Source: Fragilaria crotonensis (Eukaryota > Bacillariophyta > Fragilariophyceae > Fragilariales > Fragilariaceae). Taken from it: a stretch of 42,185 nucleotides of DNA. The translations under genes were made by a program, and so were the position numbers. The notes beneath the pieces are model-generated. The model worked only from the letters and a program-made list of their open reading frames with translations. It ran no database searches and had not been told where the DNA came from. Positions 10,268 through 18,942 of this stretch are shown piece by piece (the first letter of the stretch is position 1; the number at the start of each line of letters is the position of its first letter). Location: contig JAKSYS010000555.1 of assembly GCA_022925895.1 (NCBI GenBank), positions 1 through 42,185 on the forward strand. The letters run 5' to 3'.

Positions 10268-10281
10268 TTTTTTTGTCCTAC
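10268..10281 (-). repeat. 14-bp terminal inverted repeat, right
   Basis: TTTTTTTGTCCTAC is the exact complement of 5901-5914. It lies next to inner copies TTTTTGTCCTA at about 10206 and AGGACAAAA at about 10234. Confidence 0.6.
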
Positions 10282-10431
10282 CCGGCAGGATAAAAATGTT
10301 TAAAATCTTGTTTTGGGGGGGGCGGGAGTCAGGAGGTTCCTGCCTTCGTAGCGTGGCATGCTGAAATGAAGCCAGACTACTATGTCATACATCAATTCAA
10401 GGTTAGGTAATGCTTTAATGCTGAATACAGG

Positions 10432-10694
10432 TGAGTCATTTGTTCAGGCAAATTGAAATGCCCGAGTCATTCATCCGCATCTCTATAGGTGGTGCACTTC
10501 AGTCATTCCAAGCTCAATTTTTTGCGTACCTCGACACAGAAATCTCTTCACCATCTCTAGTATTGATCCAACACGGATATCAATTGGCGTGACGAGTTTT
10601 TTTTCGATTTATACTCAGGGCTTGAATATCTGTAAGTGTCATTTGCGGAATCAACTTGCCGGCTGGAGTCGTTTAGCACCTGAGTCACTTGCTC
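10432..10694 (-). repeat. TGAGTCA motif cluster L (inverted relative to M and R)
   Basis: TGAGTCA occurs at 10432 and 10681, with the variant CGAGTCA at 10463. The 19 bases TGAGTCATTTGTTCAGGCA at 10432-10450 recur as an exact inverted copy at 22645-22663. The motif at 10681 with its neighbour (TGAGTCACTTGCTCA) is the complement of the unit used in the array at 13050. The cluster therefore behaves as the left, inverted partner of the other two. Confidence 0.65.
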
Positions 10695-13049
10695 AAATGA
10701 CGCATGACGCATGAATGACCTTGAAGGATCTCATAATGCAGTTTAAGAAAAGGAACAGTTCCAATTTCCAATCATGCGGAGGCTACCGGTAGGTGTCACA
10801 AGTCACAACTCCTGCAACAGTAGGCAGAAGAGATGGAATAATGGCCATTAGCCATTACAAGCCACAACGATAGAACAATAGAACAATAGAAACAAAGCAA
10901 TCATTATGAAAACAACGGCCACAGGGGGAAGGGGATTCAGGTGAAAGAGGTCAAAACGGAATAGGACGCGGAGGTGTTGGGGGACAAGGAAGTAATCCAT
11001 TGTCGTTCCGTGTATGCAGCATCAACAGAATGTGCCCAGCGCACGGAGGACATCTTTGGCGCGACTGTTTCGTATTTACACTATTAACTACCATTAGGAC
11101 AGGCCTCAGTGTTGTCAGAGATGCGTTATTTCTTGGCTCCAGCTACAAGGCTTTTCTGTGGACTGCTACAGCAGCAGGGTATGCTGACGACCATTAGCAT
11201 GAAAGTTGAGAAGAGTTTTTGTATTGTCGCAGTAATGTCATGCAAGGGATGACCTGACTCTATTTGTCTCATTTTTTGAATGAAGTGACTTGATGGACTC
11301 CAATGATTTGCATCATCATGATCACTCTATTGCTTGTCGTTCTTTTTAGATTTGATGGACTCCAATAATCTCCATCTGCATCATCACTTGGTTCATACAT
11401 CTGTTACACACATTTTCTTCGGTCTTAGCTGAAATCAGGACTCAGGAGGCCTGCTTTTTCAGGTTTTAAATTTCGGGAATTTTCTTGATATCATGGCCTG
11501 AGAAACTCCCAAAAATTATTTCAATGTGGCAATTTTGTGTTAAAAATGGTCAAGCTTTGAAATTCACTGGGAAAGTAAAAAAGTGGCAGACCTTCAATTC
11601 TGAACAGGTCACAACCCTTTCCCTATGACACCCCAGATGTCCATGCATGCATTGGAATCCATTGTAAGGTGAATTGTCCTGCGCAGATTTGCACAGCATG
11701 TGAGTTTGTGGCATTGGCAATGCTGATACTCTTGACACCAAGCTGCCTGCACATGAAAGTTGACATCATATGATGCAAACTTCACAACTCTAGTACTACT
11801 GCACGTAAATGGCATTGATAGCCATCCTTGAAAACAGCATACTACCTCAATGTGGGAGGACAATTATGATTATAGAAATAAGAAAGCTGGAGCAGTAAAA
11901 AGGCTGCATCACTATGATAACATCCAGTTGGACGGTTTATTCAAGTAGGAACAAGAAAGTGGAAGCAGTGAAACAAGATCACCATAGTAGTTTGCTGGTG
12001 ACCTGAAGGCCATGACATTTCCCTTGCTAAGAACTATGGCTGGTGGGGTGGTGGCTGTTTCTTAAATTGTGTTGTGGAGTAAGGCAGGTACAGGCAATGC
12101 TGGGGGCATCCTTGATGAGATTTTGCCCACAGTTCTTCAACAAGTTGATCTGCCTGTGTTTCATGACACCAAGGATTCCTCAACAGCAGATCATCATCAA
12201 AATAATTGCCTCTTATTAAACATCTGGTAAGAGGAAAGCATTGAGATCATTGATGCCCAAGCAGCAGAAGAATTGAATGTCAAGTTGGATGCAGTTAACT
12301 CATCATACAGGGAATTATTCAGAGACTGCTGTTTGAGCCCAGTAAGACAGCTTTACAGAATATGTTTGGTATGTTTCCCAGTATAAGCTTGGTGGAATCT
12401 GACTTTGATTTCATCAGTTGCTGGTGAAGGATCCTTTTAGGATGAGGCATTTCCAAACAGCACCTACTACAATGAATCACTTTTCCATTGCACGCAAGCA
12501 AGAACACAGAAACATTGGAGAGCCTTTCAACATAGTAATTTGTACATCAATTGAAAGAAAGGAGGTACTTTTAGGCTCTTAATGGTGAGTAAACAATCCA
12601 ATTTACCGGTAGAAATTCCTCCATTTAACCCGATAATAATTTTTCAAATCTCACAAATTCAGTGATTTTTCGGTTATGTTCGAGCTCTGGAGGTTGCGGA
12701 AAATTGACTTTCGCTACTGGAAACGAGTACTGGACTATTCTAGATGCAGACACCAGCACACCGCAGTTCTTGTGTGCCACCATTCCACGTTGCGAGGTAG
12801 TGCAACCTTTAAAACCCCAAATTCGAACTCACTACAATATTTCATTTACGTCAATATCAGCTGGACCAATTTTGATTGCTGATGCGGAGAACGTGCTAAT
12901 CGTTTGTTATATTAAAAAACGACATACACATTTTCAATTGATGTCAATTACATTGTTGATACGATTGTACTATATGTAAGGATCATGTAATTACTCCGAA
13001 AATAGATATCCGCATCAGGGTTAGTAAGCCGTGACCATAGTTCAGGTAA
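10695..13049. other. Long interval without a supported gene
   Basis: Only short open frames are present. The minus-strand frame at 11863-11609 has a Cys/His-rich stretch (WCQEYQHCQCHKLTCC) and then reads on to MDSNACMDIWG; it could be a fragment of a zinc-finger or transposon protein, but I cannot name a family. The minus-strand 12507-12319 frame is similarly unassigned. The stretch lies between inverted motif clusters L and M, so it may be a non-autonomous or decayed element of about 2.8 kb. Confidence 0.4.
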
Positions 13050-13195
13050 AGTGACTCATGGTGAGCAAATGACTCTGGTGAAGTGACTCATGGTGAGCAA
13101 ATGACTCAGGTAAAATGACTCATGGTGAGCAAATGACTCATGTAAAACGACTCAGGGTGAGCAAATGACTCAGGTAGAACGACTCATGCAGAGAA
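13050..13195 (+). repeat. TGACTCA tandem array M, 32-bp unit
   Basis: About 4.5 tandem units of 32 bp, each built as TGACTCATGGTGAGCAAA then TGACTCAGGTAA. TGACTCA occurs at 13052, 13084, 13102, 13116, 13134 and 13165, with CGACTCA variants at 13148 and 13180. The array starts just after AGGGTTAGTAAG (13017). It lies immediately upstream of the 187-aa gene. Confidence 0.9.
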
Positions 13196-13322
13196 AATGA
13201 TGCACCCAACAGAACTCAACCAAAAACAAACCGGCATCGAAAACCTGAAAATATCTCCAACACGAACTCGAAAGCTCAACTGATGTCGTTGCTCCTGTTT
13301 CAACGGTACTCCCACGGTCACG

Positions 13323-13886
13323 ATGCACGACTTCAGTTTAAAATTCAGCACACTTTCTGCACAGCTCCCAATGACTACCACAGGGGAGCAATCAGCCTCT
13401 GCTGATGAGCCACCATGGAGAAACAGCAATGCGCAAAAGGAGCTACGCAATCTTTTGACAACTGGAACAGTGCCGAGTGTGTCGGGAATCATGTCGCCTG
13501 CAGACGTATGGAAGACGTTCTGTGCTCCTCGACCAGAGTTTTCAGGATTTCTCTACCAAAAGTTTCCTCAACGGCTTCGAGCAATGCAGAAGCAGCAACT
13601 TTCCAAGAGTGGCAGGGCTGCAGAAGAGAATGCTGCACTGCTGCATGACAGGATTCATTTCCCAACACCTACGCACAATTATCGTGGCGAGTTGCAATGG
13701 CATGGTTCAGAGGCTGAACGGCTTCTCAAATTTGATGTTTCCATCAAGAACCATGAGAGGATGACTCCGCATCAGCTCTATCATACTAGAATTCAGTACC
13801 AAGAGTACCCCTTGGAGGTCGTCCGAAAACACATTCATCAGGAAGTTCGATTGTTGAAACTGAAATCTCAATACGGCATTAAGTGA
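13323..13886 (+). CDS. hypothetical protein of 187 aa with a two-fold internal repeat
   Basis: An intact intronless frame. Two copies of a module of about 60 residues can be aligned by eye. The first runs from PPWRNSNAQKELRNLL (about residue 30) through MSPADVWKTF and RPEFSGFLYQKFPQRLRAM. The second runs from LQWHGSEAERLLKFDV (about 124) through MTPHQLYHTRIQYQEYPLEV and RKHIHQEVRLLKLK. The shared pattern is W..S.A...L, then M.P..(V/L)(W/Y), an aromatic-acidic patch and a basic helix. I do not recognise a named domain; similar proteins may be a stramenopile-specific family. A helical DNA- or protein-binding role is possible but unproven. An alternative start is Met 17. It sits between motif array M and the ULP1-MULE gene, so it may be element cargo. 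Confidence 0.65.
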   Translation: MHDFSLKFSTLSAQLPMTTTGEQSASADEPPWRNSNAQKELRNLLTTGTVPSVSGIMSPADVWKTFCAPRPEFSGFLYQKFPQRLRAMQKQQLSKSGRAAEENAALLHDRIHFPTPTHNYRGELQWHGSEAERLLKFDVSIKNHERMTPHQLYHTRIQYQEYPLEVVRKHIHQEVRLLKLKSQYGIK

Positions 13887-14300
13887 ATGGAGATAAGCAA
13901 GTGTGAAAGAAAAATCACTATTGAAGCTGGTTAGACATTAGTTATTGCCTTAGTAATAAACACTCTGTTCGCACTTCTAACTATCTTTACAATTTGCATC
14001 CCTCGCTTTTGGGCTCACATTGTGGGGTTGCGTCAAGCACTAGGCTTCTTGCATCATCCGATCCCCACTGTTGATTGACAAGTGTGTCTGTATAGTCTAC
14101 AACTGGCACTTGACGAAACGACGGTGAAATCGTAATCGTCAACTTCACAATTGACTAAAAACGTACGATAGACGGTAGGAAAACGAGATTCCGATAAAGA
14201 AAACGTTACATTGTGTTCAATCGCACATCAGTCGCACATCATGATCGTTCGTACGGTGACTCGCGTACCGAACACAATTCATACCGTATGCACAATAGTT
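13887..14300. other. Intergenic, nothing recognised
   Basis: Downstream of the 187-aa gene; no coding or RNA feature seen. An imperfect inverted pair (CGTACGGTGACTCGCGTACCG near 14253-14270) is the only visible structure. Confidence 0.4.
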
Positions 14301-14308
14301 TTATGGGG

Positions 14309-14432
14309 AAATTACAATTTAGTCCTTTTTTAAAGATTTTTCAAAGTAGTACAATGACTTACTATTTAGTACAAATACGTTTGCACTTACAATTTAGTCC
14401 ATTTCTTTTGCCCACTTTTTACAATTTAGTCC
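14309..14432 (+). repeat. TACAATTTAGTCC short repeats
   Basis: TACAATTTAGTCC occurs at about 14313, 14389 and 14420, with a related TACTATTTAGTAC at about 14360, all in the same orientation and set in T-rich DNA. They lie upstream of the ULP1-MULE gene and could be subterminal repeats of that element or promoter elements; neither is shown. Confidence 0.6.
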
Positions 14433-14959
14433 ATAATCACCAAAAATCCAATTTCCACGCCTGCCATCTTCATTTCTCACGAAATGAATGGTACCCCGTC
14501 CTGTAGAAGACATCAAAATGAGCATCATTGCCGTCGCATTTTCCTCAAACATTTCATTTCCAATGTGTTCACATCTCACTTATACTATTCAGAACTTTAC
14601 GCTTATGAATGATGTTGACTGTGGTCATAATTGTTGACCACAGAGGTCTGTTGCATAAATGGCTCTTCATCCATGAAGTCATTGTGGTGCTACCAAATTT
14701 CAGGTGTGCACGACAACAGTGTTTGACCTACTTCTTCCTCATACACAGTAGCGTTGACTTCATTGTTTGGAGGCAACTGCATCGAACACAGAGAATGGAA
14801 AAATCTTTGCACTCTCATCTGTCACACCACTCGCTCCCCTCAAACCAAACTTCTTGGCAATGCTGTCTTTACGAAAGCCTTCTCGTCATGCGCGAACTCA
14901 GTTGTTTCCTGGAGATCCCGTTTTGGAGTTGTCATCAAACCGCCGGCAAGTGATGTTGA

Positions 14960-17953
14960 ATGTCTAAAAAAAGAGCTTTTCTCAGTACTGCTCTTCTTGA
15001 CTACATCATCAACCTTACTAGTACAACTTTACTGCCTGACTCGACATTGTCACATACAGTACCGGCGGTTGAACCGTTGCTGGGTAGTCTTGGTGCAGAG
15101 GCATTTATATCATCAATGAATCTAACTGCCTCAATTAAAAGGGAACAAGCGAGAACAAAGAATGATTGGAAAGCATACCAGAATCACATTCGCAAGATTC
15201 GCACCAAGTTCAAGAATGTTCTCAAATACCATGTCAAGGATGGCGATTTCAAGAATATTCTCGATGAAAACATCGAGGATGTCCCACAGAGGCTTATTAT
15301 TCCAATTGTTCGGGGGCCACCTGATAGTCCCGGACATTTCTTTGTGGCATGCTTTGACTTTTCGGTAAATGATCCAAAATTCTTTGTGAACGTGTGTTTC
15401 TACGACTCTATGGAGCGCGCACGAACGAGAATTCATCGTTCCAGTACTGCTGCTGAAATTGTCGAGAAGGTCAACTTCTTCTTTAAGTTCTACATTCTTC
15501 ATGAAGCCAAATATCAGTCCCTACACCAGTCAGATGTCGACGTTCTTCAACGCGCACAATACAAAGAATGTCCTCGGCAGAACAATGGATACGACTGCGG
15601 AATCTTTACAGTCGCTGTCGTGTTACATCTTCTTGAACGAAAAGAAGTTGATGAGATGTCTTTCACTCAAAGTAATGTCACAGAAGGTAGGAAACACTTG
15701 GCGACGGCTTTGATTAATGCAAAATCCCCTTCACGTGAGCAGATTCGTGGCGTTTTCAGGAAATGCTTCCCTCTGCTCTTTGTCACCGAGGAGGGAAACA
15801 GTAGTGTCCCAACCATCGATTGTACTGAGGATCAGGATACACTATTGAGTGTTCCCTTGCAGGTCTGTGGTGGTGCCAACGACATCAAGGAGACCACCAG
15901 TGTGGACGACAAGGATGAGGACAACATAGCACTCCGGGTGAGAGACACAAAAGATTTGGCAACTCTGAGTGCAAGTGTGGACGACGAGGATGAGGACAAC
16001 ATAGCACTCCGGGTGAGAGACACAAAAGATTTGGCAACTCTGACTGCTGATGTGTTTCCTTCGAATAACAGAAACATAAGTAATGAGGCGAAGGTAAAGG
16101 ACGACGATGAAGAATTTTTTGACACCATCGACACTGACACTGAATCCCAGATGGAAGATGCTGCTGCTTCAAAGACAGAGAATGAAGATAGTGTTAGCGC
16201 TCTTTCAGGCGACACTACCTTCTACGACCTTATGAAGGAAGCAAAGTTGCAGTGCTTTCCAACACTGGAAGCTGTGAATCCTATTGTCGAAGCTTATGAA
16301 GTTCGGACTGGGAATTACTTGCGCATCAAGAGGTCAATCAACGACAAATTTCGTGTGTACGAATGCCGCGAGCATCTGGGGTGTCCTTTCCAAATTCGTA
16401 TCTCCCGCCGACGAGCCAATGGAAGTTTTGTGGTCTCGAAGATGAAGACCAAACACAGTGACGTTCGCCGCCCAGCAAAGGCAAAAGATGGGCGGAAATG
16501 GAAGAAGCGTCGCCATGCAAAGCTGAATGACATTGTCGTCAAGGTTCTCAAAACGAAGGATGGTGATCCGACACCGAACGACGTCATCAAAACCGCAGCA
16601 AACGAATGCGGTATAATTGTCCCTTACATGACGGCATACCGTGTAATAACAACCGATGCCGGGGTAGGACGGAGATTAATTGCGAAGAGTTTTGAGCAGA
16701 TTATCCCGTACGTAGAAGCCATGAAGAAATGCAACCCCAAGTCGGTCATCGGATGCACAAAGAGCGAAACCAACGAGTTGGTCGATGTCTATTTCTTTCC
16801 TGGTTTTATGAACGAGGCTCTGAAGTTTGTGCGACCTGTTGTTTCGCTTGACGCAACTCACCTGCGCAGCGAGTACAAGGGAACACTGTATGTCGCATCT
16901 GTGTTGTCAGGAAACAATGATGTGTTTCCCATTGGGCTGATGATATCTTCTGGTAACGAAGATGGAGCAACATGGACGAAGATGCTAAGGCTTCTCAAGC
17001 AAGCATCTCCTATCCTTAGTGGACGTTCATTTGTCTTTATTTCGGATCGGGATAAGGGTCTCAAGGCTGCCCTGGACGATGTTTTCCCAAGGAATTTGGA
17101 GTTTAGCTGTGCTAAGCACATAGAATCCAACGTGACCCAGCGGTTTGGAAAACAGTGTGGACGCTATGTTATGGCGATGGCCAAGACGTATTCTGCAAGG
17201 AATGCTGCTAATATGCTGGATCTGGTGCGCCAAATAAAGCCCAGCGCTGCTGCCTACATTGAAAGCATTGAAAGCGGCGGTGTGCTCTGGAAATGTTCAC
17301 AATGGATTGCCTGGCAACACTCAAACTTGCCCCCTCGATACGGAATTGTTACATCCAACACGAGTGAGAGCGTGAACAACATGTTCTCAGAGGCTCGGGA
17401 TCTGGCGTGGATGGAAGCTTTAGAAAAGATTGTTGACATTATGTCGACAAGGATTGGTGATTGTCGAACGAAGTATTTGAAGCGTGAGGATTCGGAAGTT
17501 GTTCCCCGTGTCGCTCAGATTTTGAAAGCACGTTGGGATGCTGCAGCATCCATGGCAGTGATGGAGATTGAACTTGGGTGTGGTGAGTTCAAAGTGACAT
17601 CATCAGAGTATGGTTCCACTGCTGACAAAGGCGAGCATGACATTGTCCTCTCCGTCGCCCACGGGTCACCAATGCACCAGCGAAGTATTCACATTGTAAG
17701 GCCTGGTGTACAATGGTGTTGGTGTGGGGCATGGCAAGATTGTATGTTTCCCTGCCGGCATGCCTGTGCGGTGTACAGAAAGTGGAAAGAAGTCGACTTT
17801 ATGACACCTTGTGTTCTTTTCCGCGTGAGCATACGAGCGTTGGGATTAACTCGACTCGGAAATGCCGTTCACACATCAAGAGTCAACGAGATGTTGTTGT
17901 GTTTGGGAATGATCCTATCGGTCAAGCCAGTCCGCAGTTCGGGGATGTACTGA
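14960..17953 (+). CDS. ULP1-type cysteine protease fused to a MULE transposase
   Basis: A 997-residue intact frame. Part one is a C48 ULP1-like protease: H126 (PGHFFVACFDF), D149 (CFYDSM), Q207 and C213 (RQNNGYDCGIF), the full catalytic set. An acidic linker follows with a perfect-frame 25-residue duplication (315-364). Part two is a Mutator-like transposase: a C/C/H finger (C469, C475, H499) like the FLYWCH/WRKY type, D631 (VVSLDATHL), D696 (FISDRDKGL), E803 (SNTSESVNN), and a SWIM finger C920-x-C922...C932-x-H934. The true start is probably upstream: the frame ending PPASDVECL joins this one if the A-run at 14966-14972 is one base short, and it supplies the usual start of the ULP1 fold; it is open back to about 14754. 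The C-terminus after the SWIM finger is short and atypical. Plant MULEs with ULP1-type domains are known; a direct N-terminal fusion in an alga is less familiar. Confidence 0.92.
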   Translation: MSKKRAFLSTALLDYIINLTSTTLLPDSTLSHTVPAVEPLLGSLGAEAFISSMNLTASIKREQARTKNDWKAYQNHIRKIRTKFKNVLKYHVKDGDFKNILDENIEDVPQRLIIPIVRGPPDSPGHFFVACFDFSVNDPKFFVNVCFYDSMERARTRIHRSSTAAEIVEKVNFFFKFYILHEAKYQSLHQSDVDVLQRAQYKECPRQNNGYDCGIFTVAVVLHLLERKEVDEMSFTQSNVTEGRKHLATALINAKSPSREQIRGVFRKCFPLLFVTEEGNSSVPTIDCTEDQDTLLSVPLQVCGGANDIKETTSVDDKDEDNIALRVRDTKDLATLSASVDDEDEDNIALRVRDTKDLATLTADVFPSNNRNISNEAKVKDDDEEFFDTIDTDTESQMEDAAASKTENEDSVSALSGDTTFYDLMKEAKLQCFPTLEAVNPIVEAYEVRTGNYLRIKRSINDKFRVYECREHLGCPFQIRISRRRANGSFVVSKMKTKHSDVRRPAKAKDGRKWKKRRHAKLNDIVVKVLKTKDGDPTPNDVIKTAANECGIIVPYMTAYRVITTDAGVGRRLIAKSFEQIIPYVEAMKKCNPKSVIGCTKSETNELVDVYFFPGFMNEALKFVRPVVSLDATHLRSEYKGTLYVASVLSGNNDVFPIGLMISSGNEDGATWTKMLRLLKQASPILSGRSFVFISDRDKGLKAALDDVFPRNLEFSCAKHIESNVTQRFGKQCGRYVMAMAKTYSARNAANMLDLVRQIKPSAAAYIESIESGGVLWKCSQWIAWQHSNLPPRYGIVTSNTSESVNNMFSEARDLAWMEALEKIVDIMSTRIGDCRTKYLKREDSEVVPRVAQILKARWDAAASMAVMEIELGCGEFKVTSSEYGSTADKGEHDIVLSVAHGSPMHQRSIHIVRPGVQWCWCGAWQDCMFPCRHACAVYRKWKEVDFMTPCVLFRVSIRALGLTRLGNAVHTSRVNEMLLCLGMILSVKPVRSSGMY
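15902..16051 (+). repeat. 75-bp in-frame tandem duplication
   Basis: Two copies of a 75-bp unit (15902-15976 and 15977-16051) encode VDDxDEDNIALRVRDTKDLA plus five residues each, within the acidic linker of the ULP1-MULE protein. They differ at only a few bases, so the duplication is recent. Confidence 0.9.
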
Positions 17954-18062
17954 AAACAATGGAGGATACTGGATCTCAGTCACACGTCGGTATTGCTTCC
18001 ACGGAACTATCTGTCAGGTTGGCAAATCAGCAAGGTCACAATTTAATATAGGGAAGTTGTTG

Positions 18063-18311
18063 CTAATCCACCAATGTACAATGGTGGTACCGATATATCT
18101 TCATCCTGAGAGGAAGCAATGGTCGTGTGGGAGATGGAGCTCCTCCTTGGATCAAGTAGTCCAACAGGTTCTTTGTACTCAAATACTTATTCTTGCGCAG
18201 CGCCTGCACATCTTCTGCATGTGCCGAGAGAGCAAAATTGAACCTTGGGTCTCGTGGAAAAAAGTTCTTCTCAACAGCACCTCCTCTACTTGGCTTCTTC
18301 TTTGGTGGCAT
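18063..18311 (-). pseudogene. 5' fragment of a second ULP1-like gene
   Basis: The minus strand encodes MPPKKKPSRGGAVEKNFF, then DVQALRKNKYLSTKNLLDYL, ending shortly after SPTRPLLPL. The block D..AL....LS...LDY.I matches the start of the ULP1 fold in the neighbouring fusion gene (DVECLKK.AFLSTALLDYI). Nothing of the catalytic part follows before the stop at 18063. Either it is a truncated copy or the next exon begins elsewhere; a CTCAG acceptor-like site occurs near 18110 on this strand. It ends about 110 bp from the MULE stop codon, tail to tail. Confidence 0.5.
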
Positions 18312-18611
18312 AATGAGACAAGAAATCAGAGACAGGGACTGTCAACAAGGGAAGGGCGAGAACGAGGGTGATTCTGTTGATGATGATGAATGGCTGATGA
18401 GATTGTGTTGTGTTGGTGTCAAAAAAGATTGTTGTTGTATTTGTACAGCACTGTATACGAGCATTTTGTTGTTGGTGGCCGGTCTCCAAGCCCAAGAAGC
18501 AAATCTGACGGCGTATGACAATGCAACCAGAATGTATCCAGGAGCACACAAGATGACCACATTCTTCCTCACACCATCAAGCCAAGCCTTGTCTAAAGAA
18601 TAGTAGATTAC

Positions 18612-18907
18612 GACCGTTAATTTGTACTGTTCATTCTACAGGACATTGTACAATGCAAATAGATATTGTATGCAGCCCTACTAATCTTTGAGTTACTATC
18701 GTATGTACCATCATGTTATAGTTGTATGCAGGGTACGTACTCAAGACGAGAATTGTAAGTGTTACTGGAGTACAATCATACATGCATACACCATTGATCC
18801 TTGGATACTACAGTACAAGTACCTGGTAGGTATGCAGTAAGACAAATTACTGTGTTAAAATTCAACTAGAAGATTTTGACGGTTAATTCGAACAGATCAT
18901 TCTACAG
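18612..18907 (+). repeat. Direct repeat pair of 30 bp, 265 bp apart
   Basis: The 30-base segments at 18612-18641 and 18878-18907 match at about 25 of 30 positions; both contain GTTAATT and end TCATTCTACAG. The interval between is GTAC-rich and non-coding. They flank the promoter side of the three-exon gene and may be traces of a small insertion. Confidence 0.5.
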
Positions 18908-18942
18908 TACTCCGAGTACATTGAAGCCGTGGTTGTTTGAAA

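Larger units (their letters stand above)
5901..10281 (-). mobile_element. piggyBac-type DNA transposon carrying a YqaJ-fused transposase
   Basis: Both ends carry the same 14 bases in inverted orientation: GTAGGACAAAAAAA at 5901-5914 and its complement at 10268-10281. AGGACAAAA-type subterminal repeats lie just inside: at about 5914, 6037, 6096 and 6117 on the left, and at about 10210 and 10234 on the right. The element is about 4.38 kb with one minus-strand gene (6260-9879). No TTAA target duplication, the piggyBac norm, is visible at these exact ends: the flanks are ...AAAAGT and CCGG.... The true termini may lie slightly outside, or the copy may have lost its target duplication. Confidence 0.6.

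Noticed and set aside
13050-13195. TGACTCA as a bZIP (AP-1/GCN4-type) promoter array
   Set aside because: The motif matches such sites, but its pairing in inverted clusters around transposon genes fits subterminal repeats better. Regulation is not excluded.
15832-16215. 127-codon minus-strand ORF with a repeat
   Set aside because: It is the antisense of the duplicated acidic linker of the ULP1-MULE gene.
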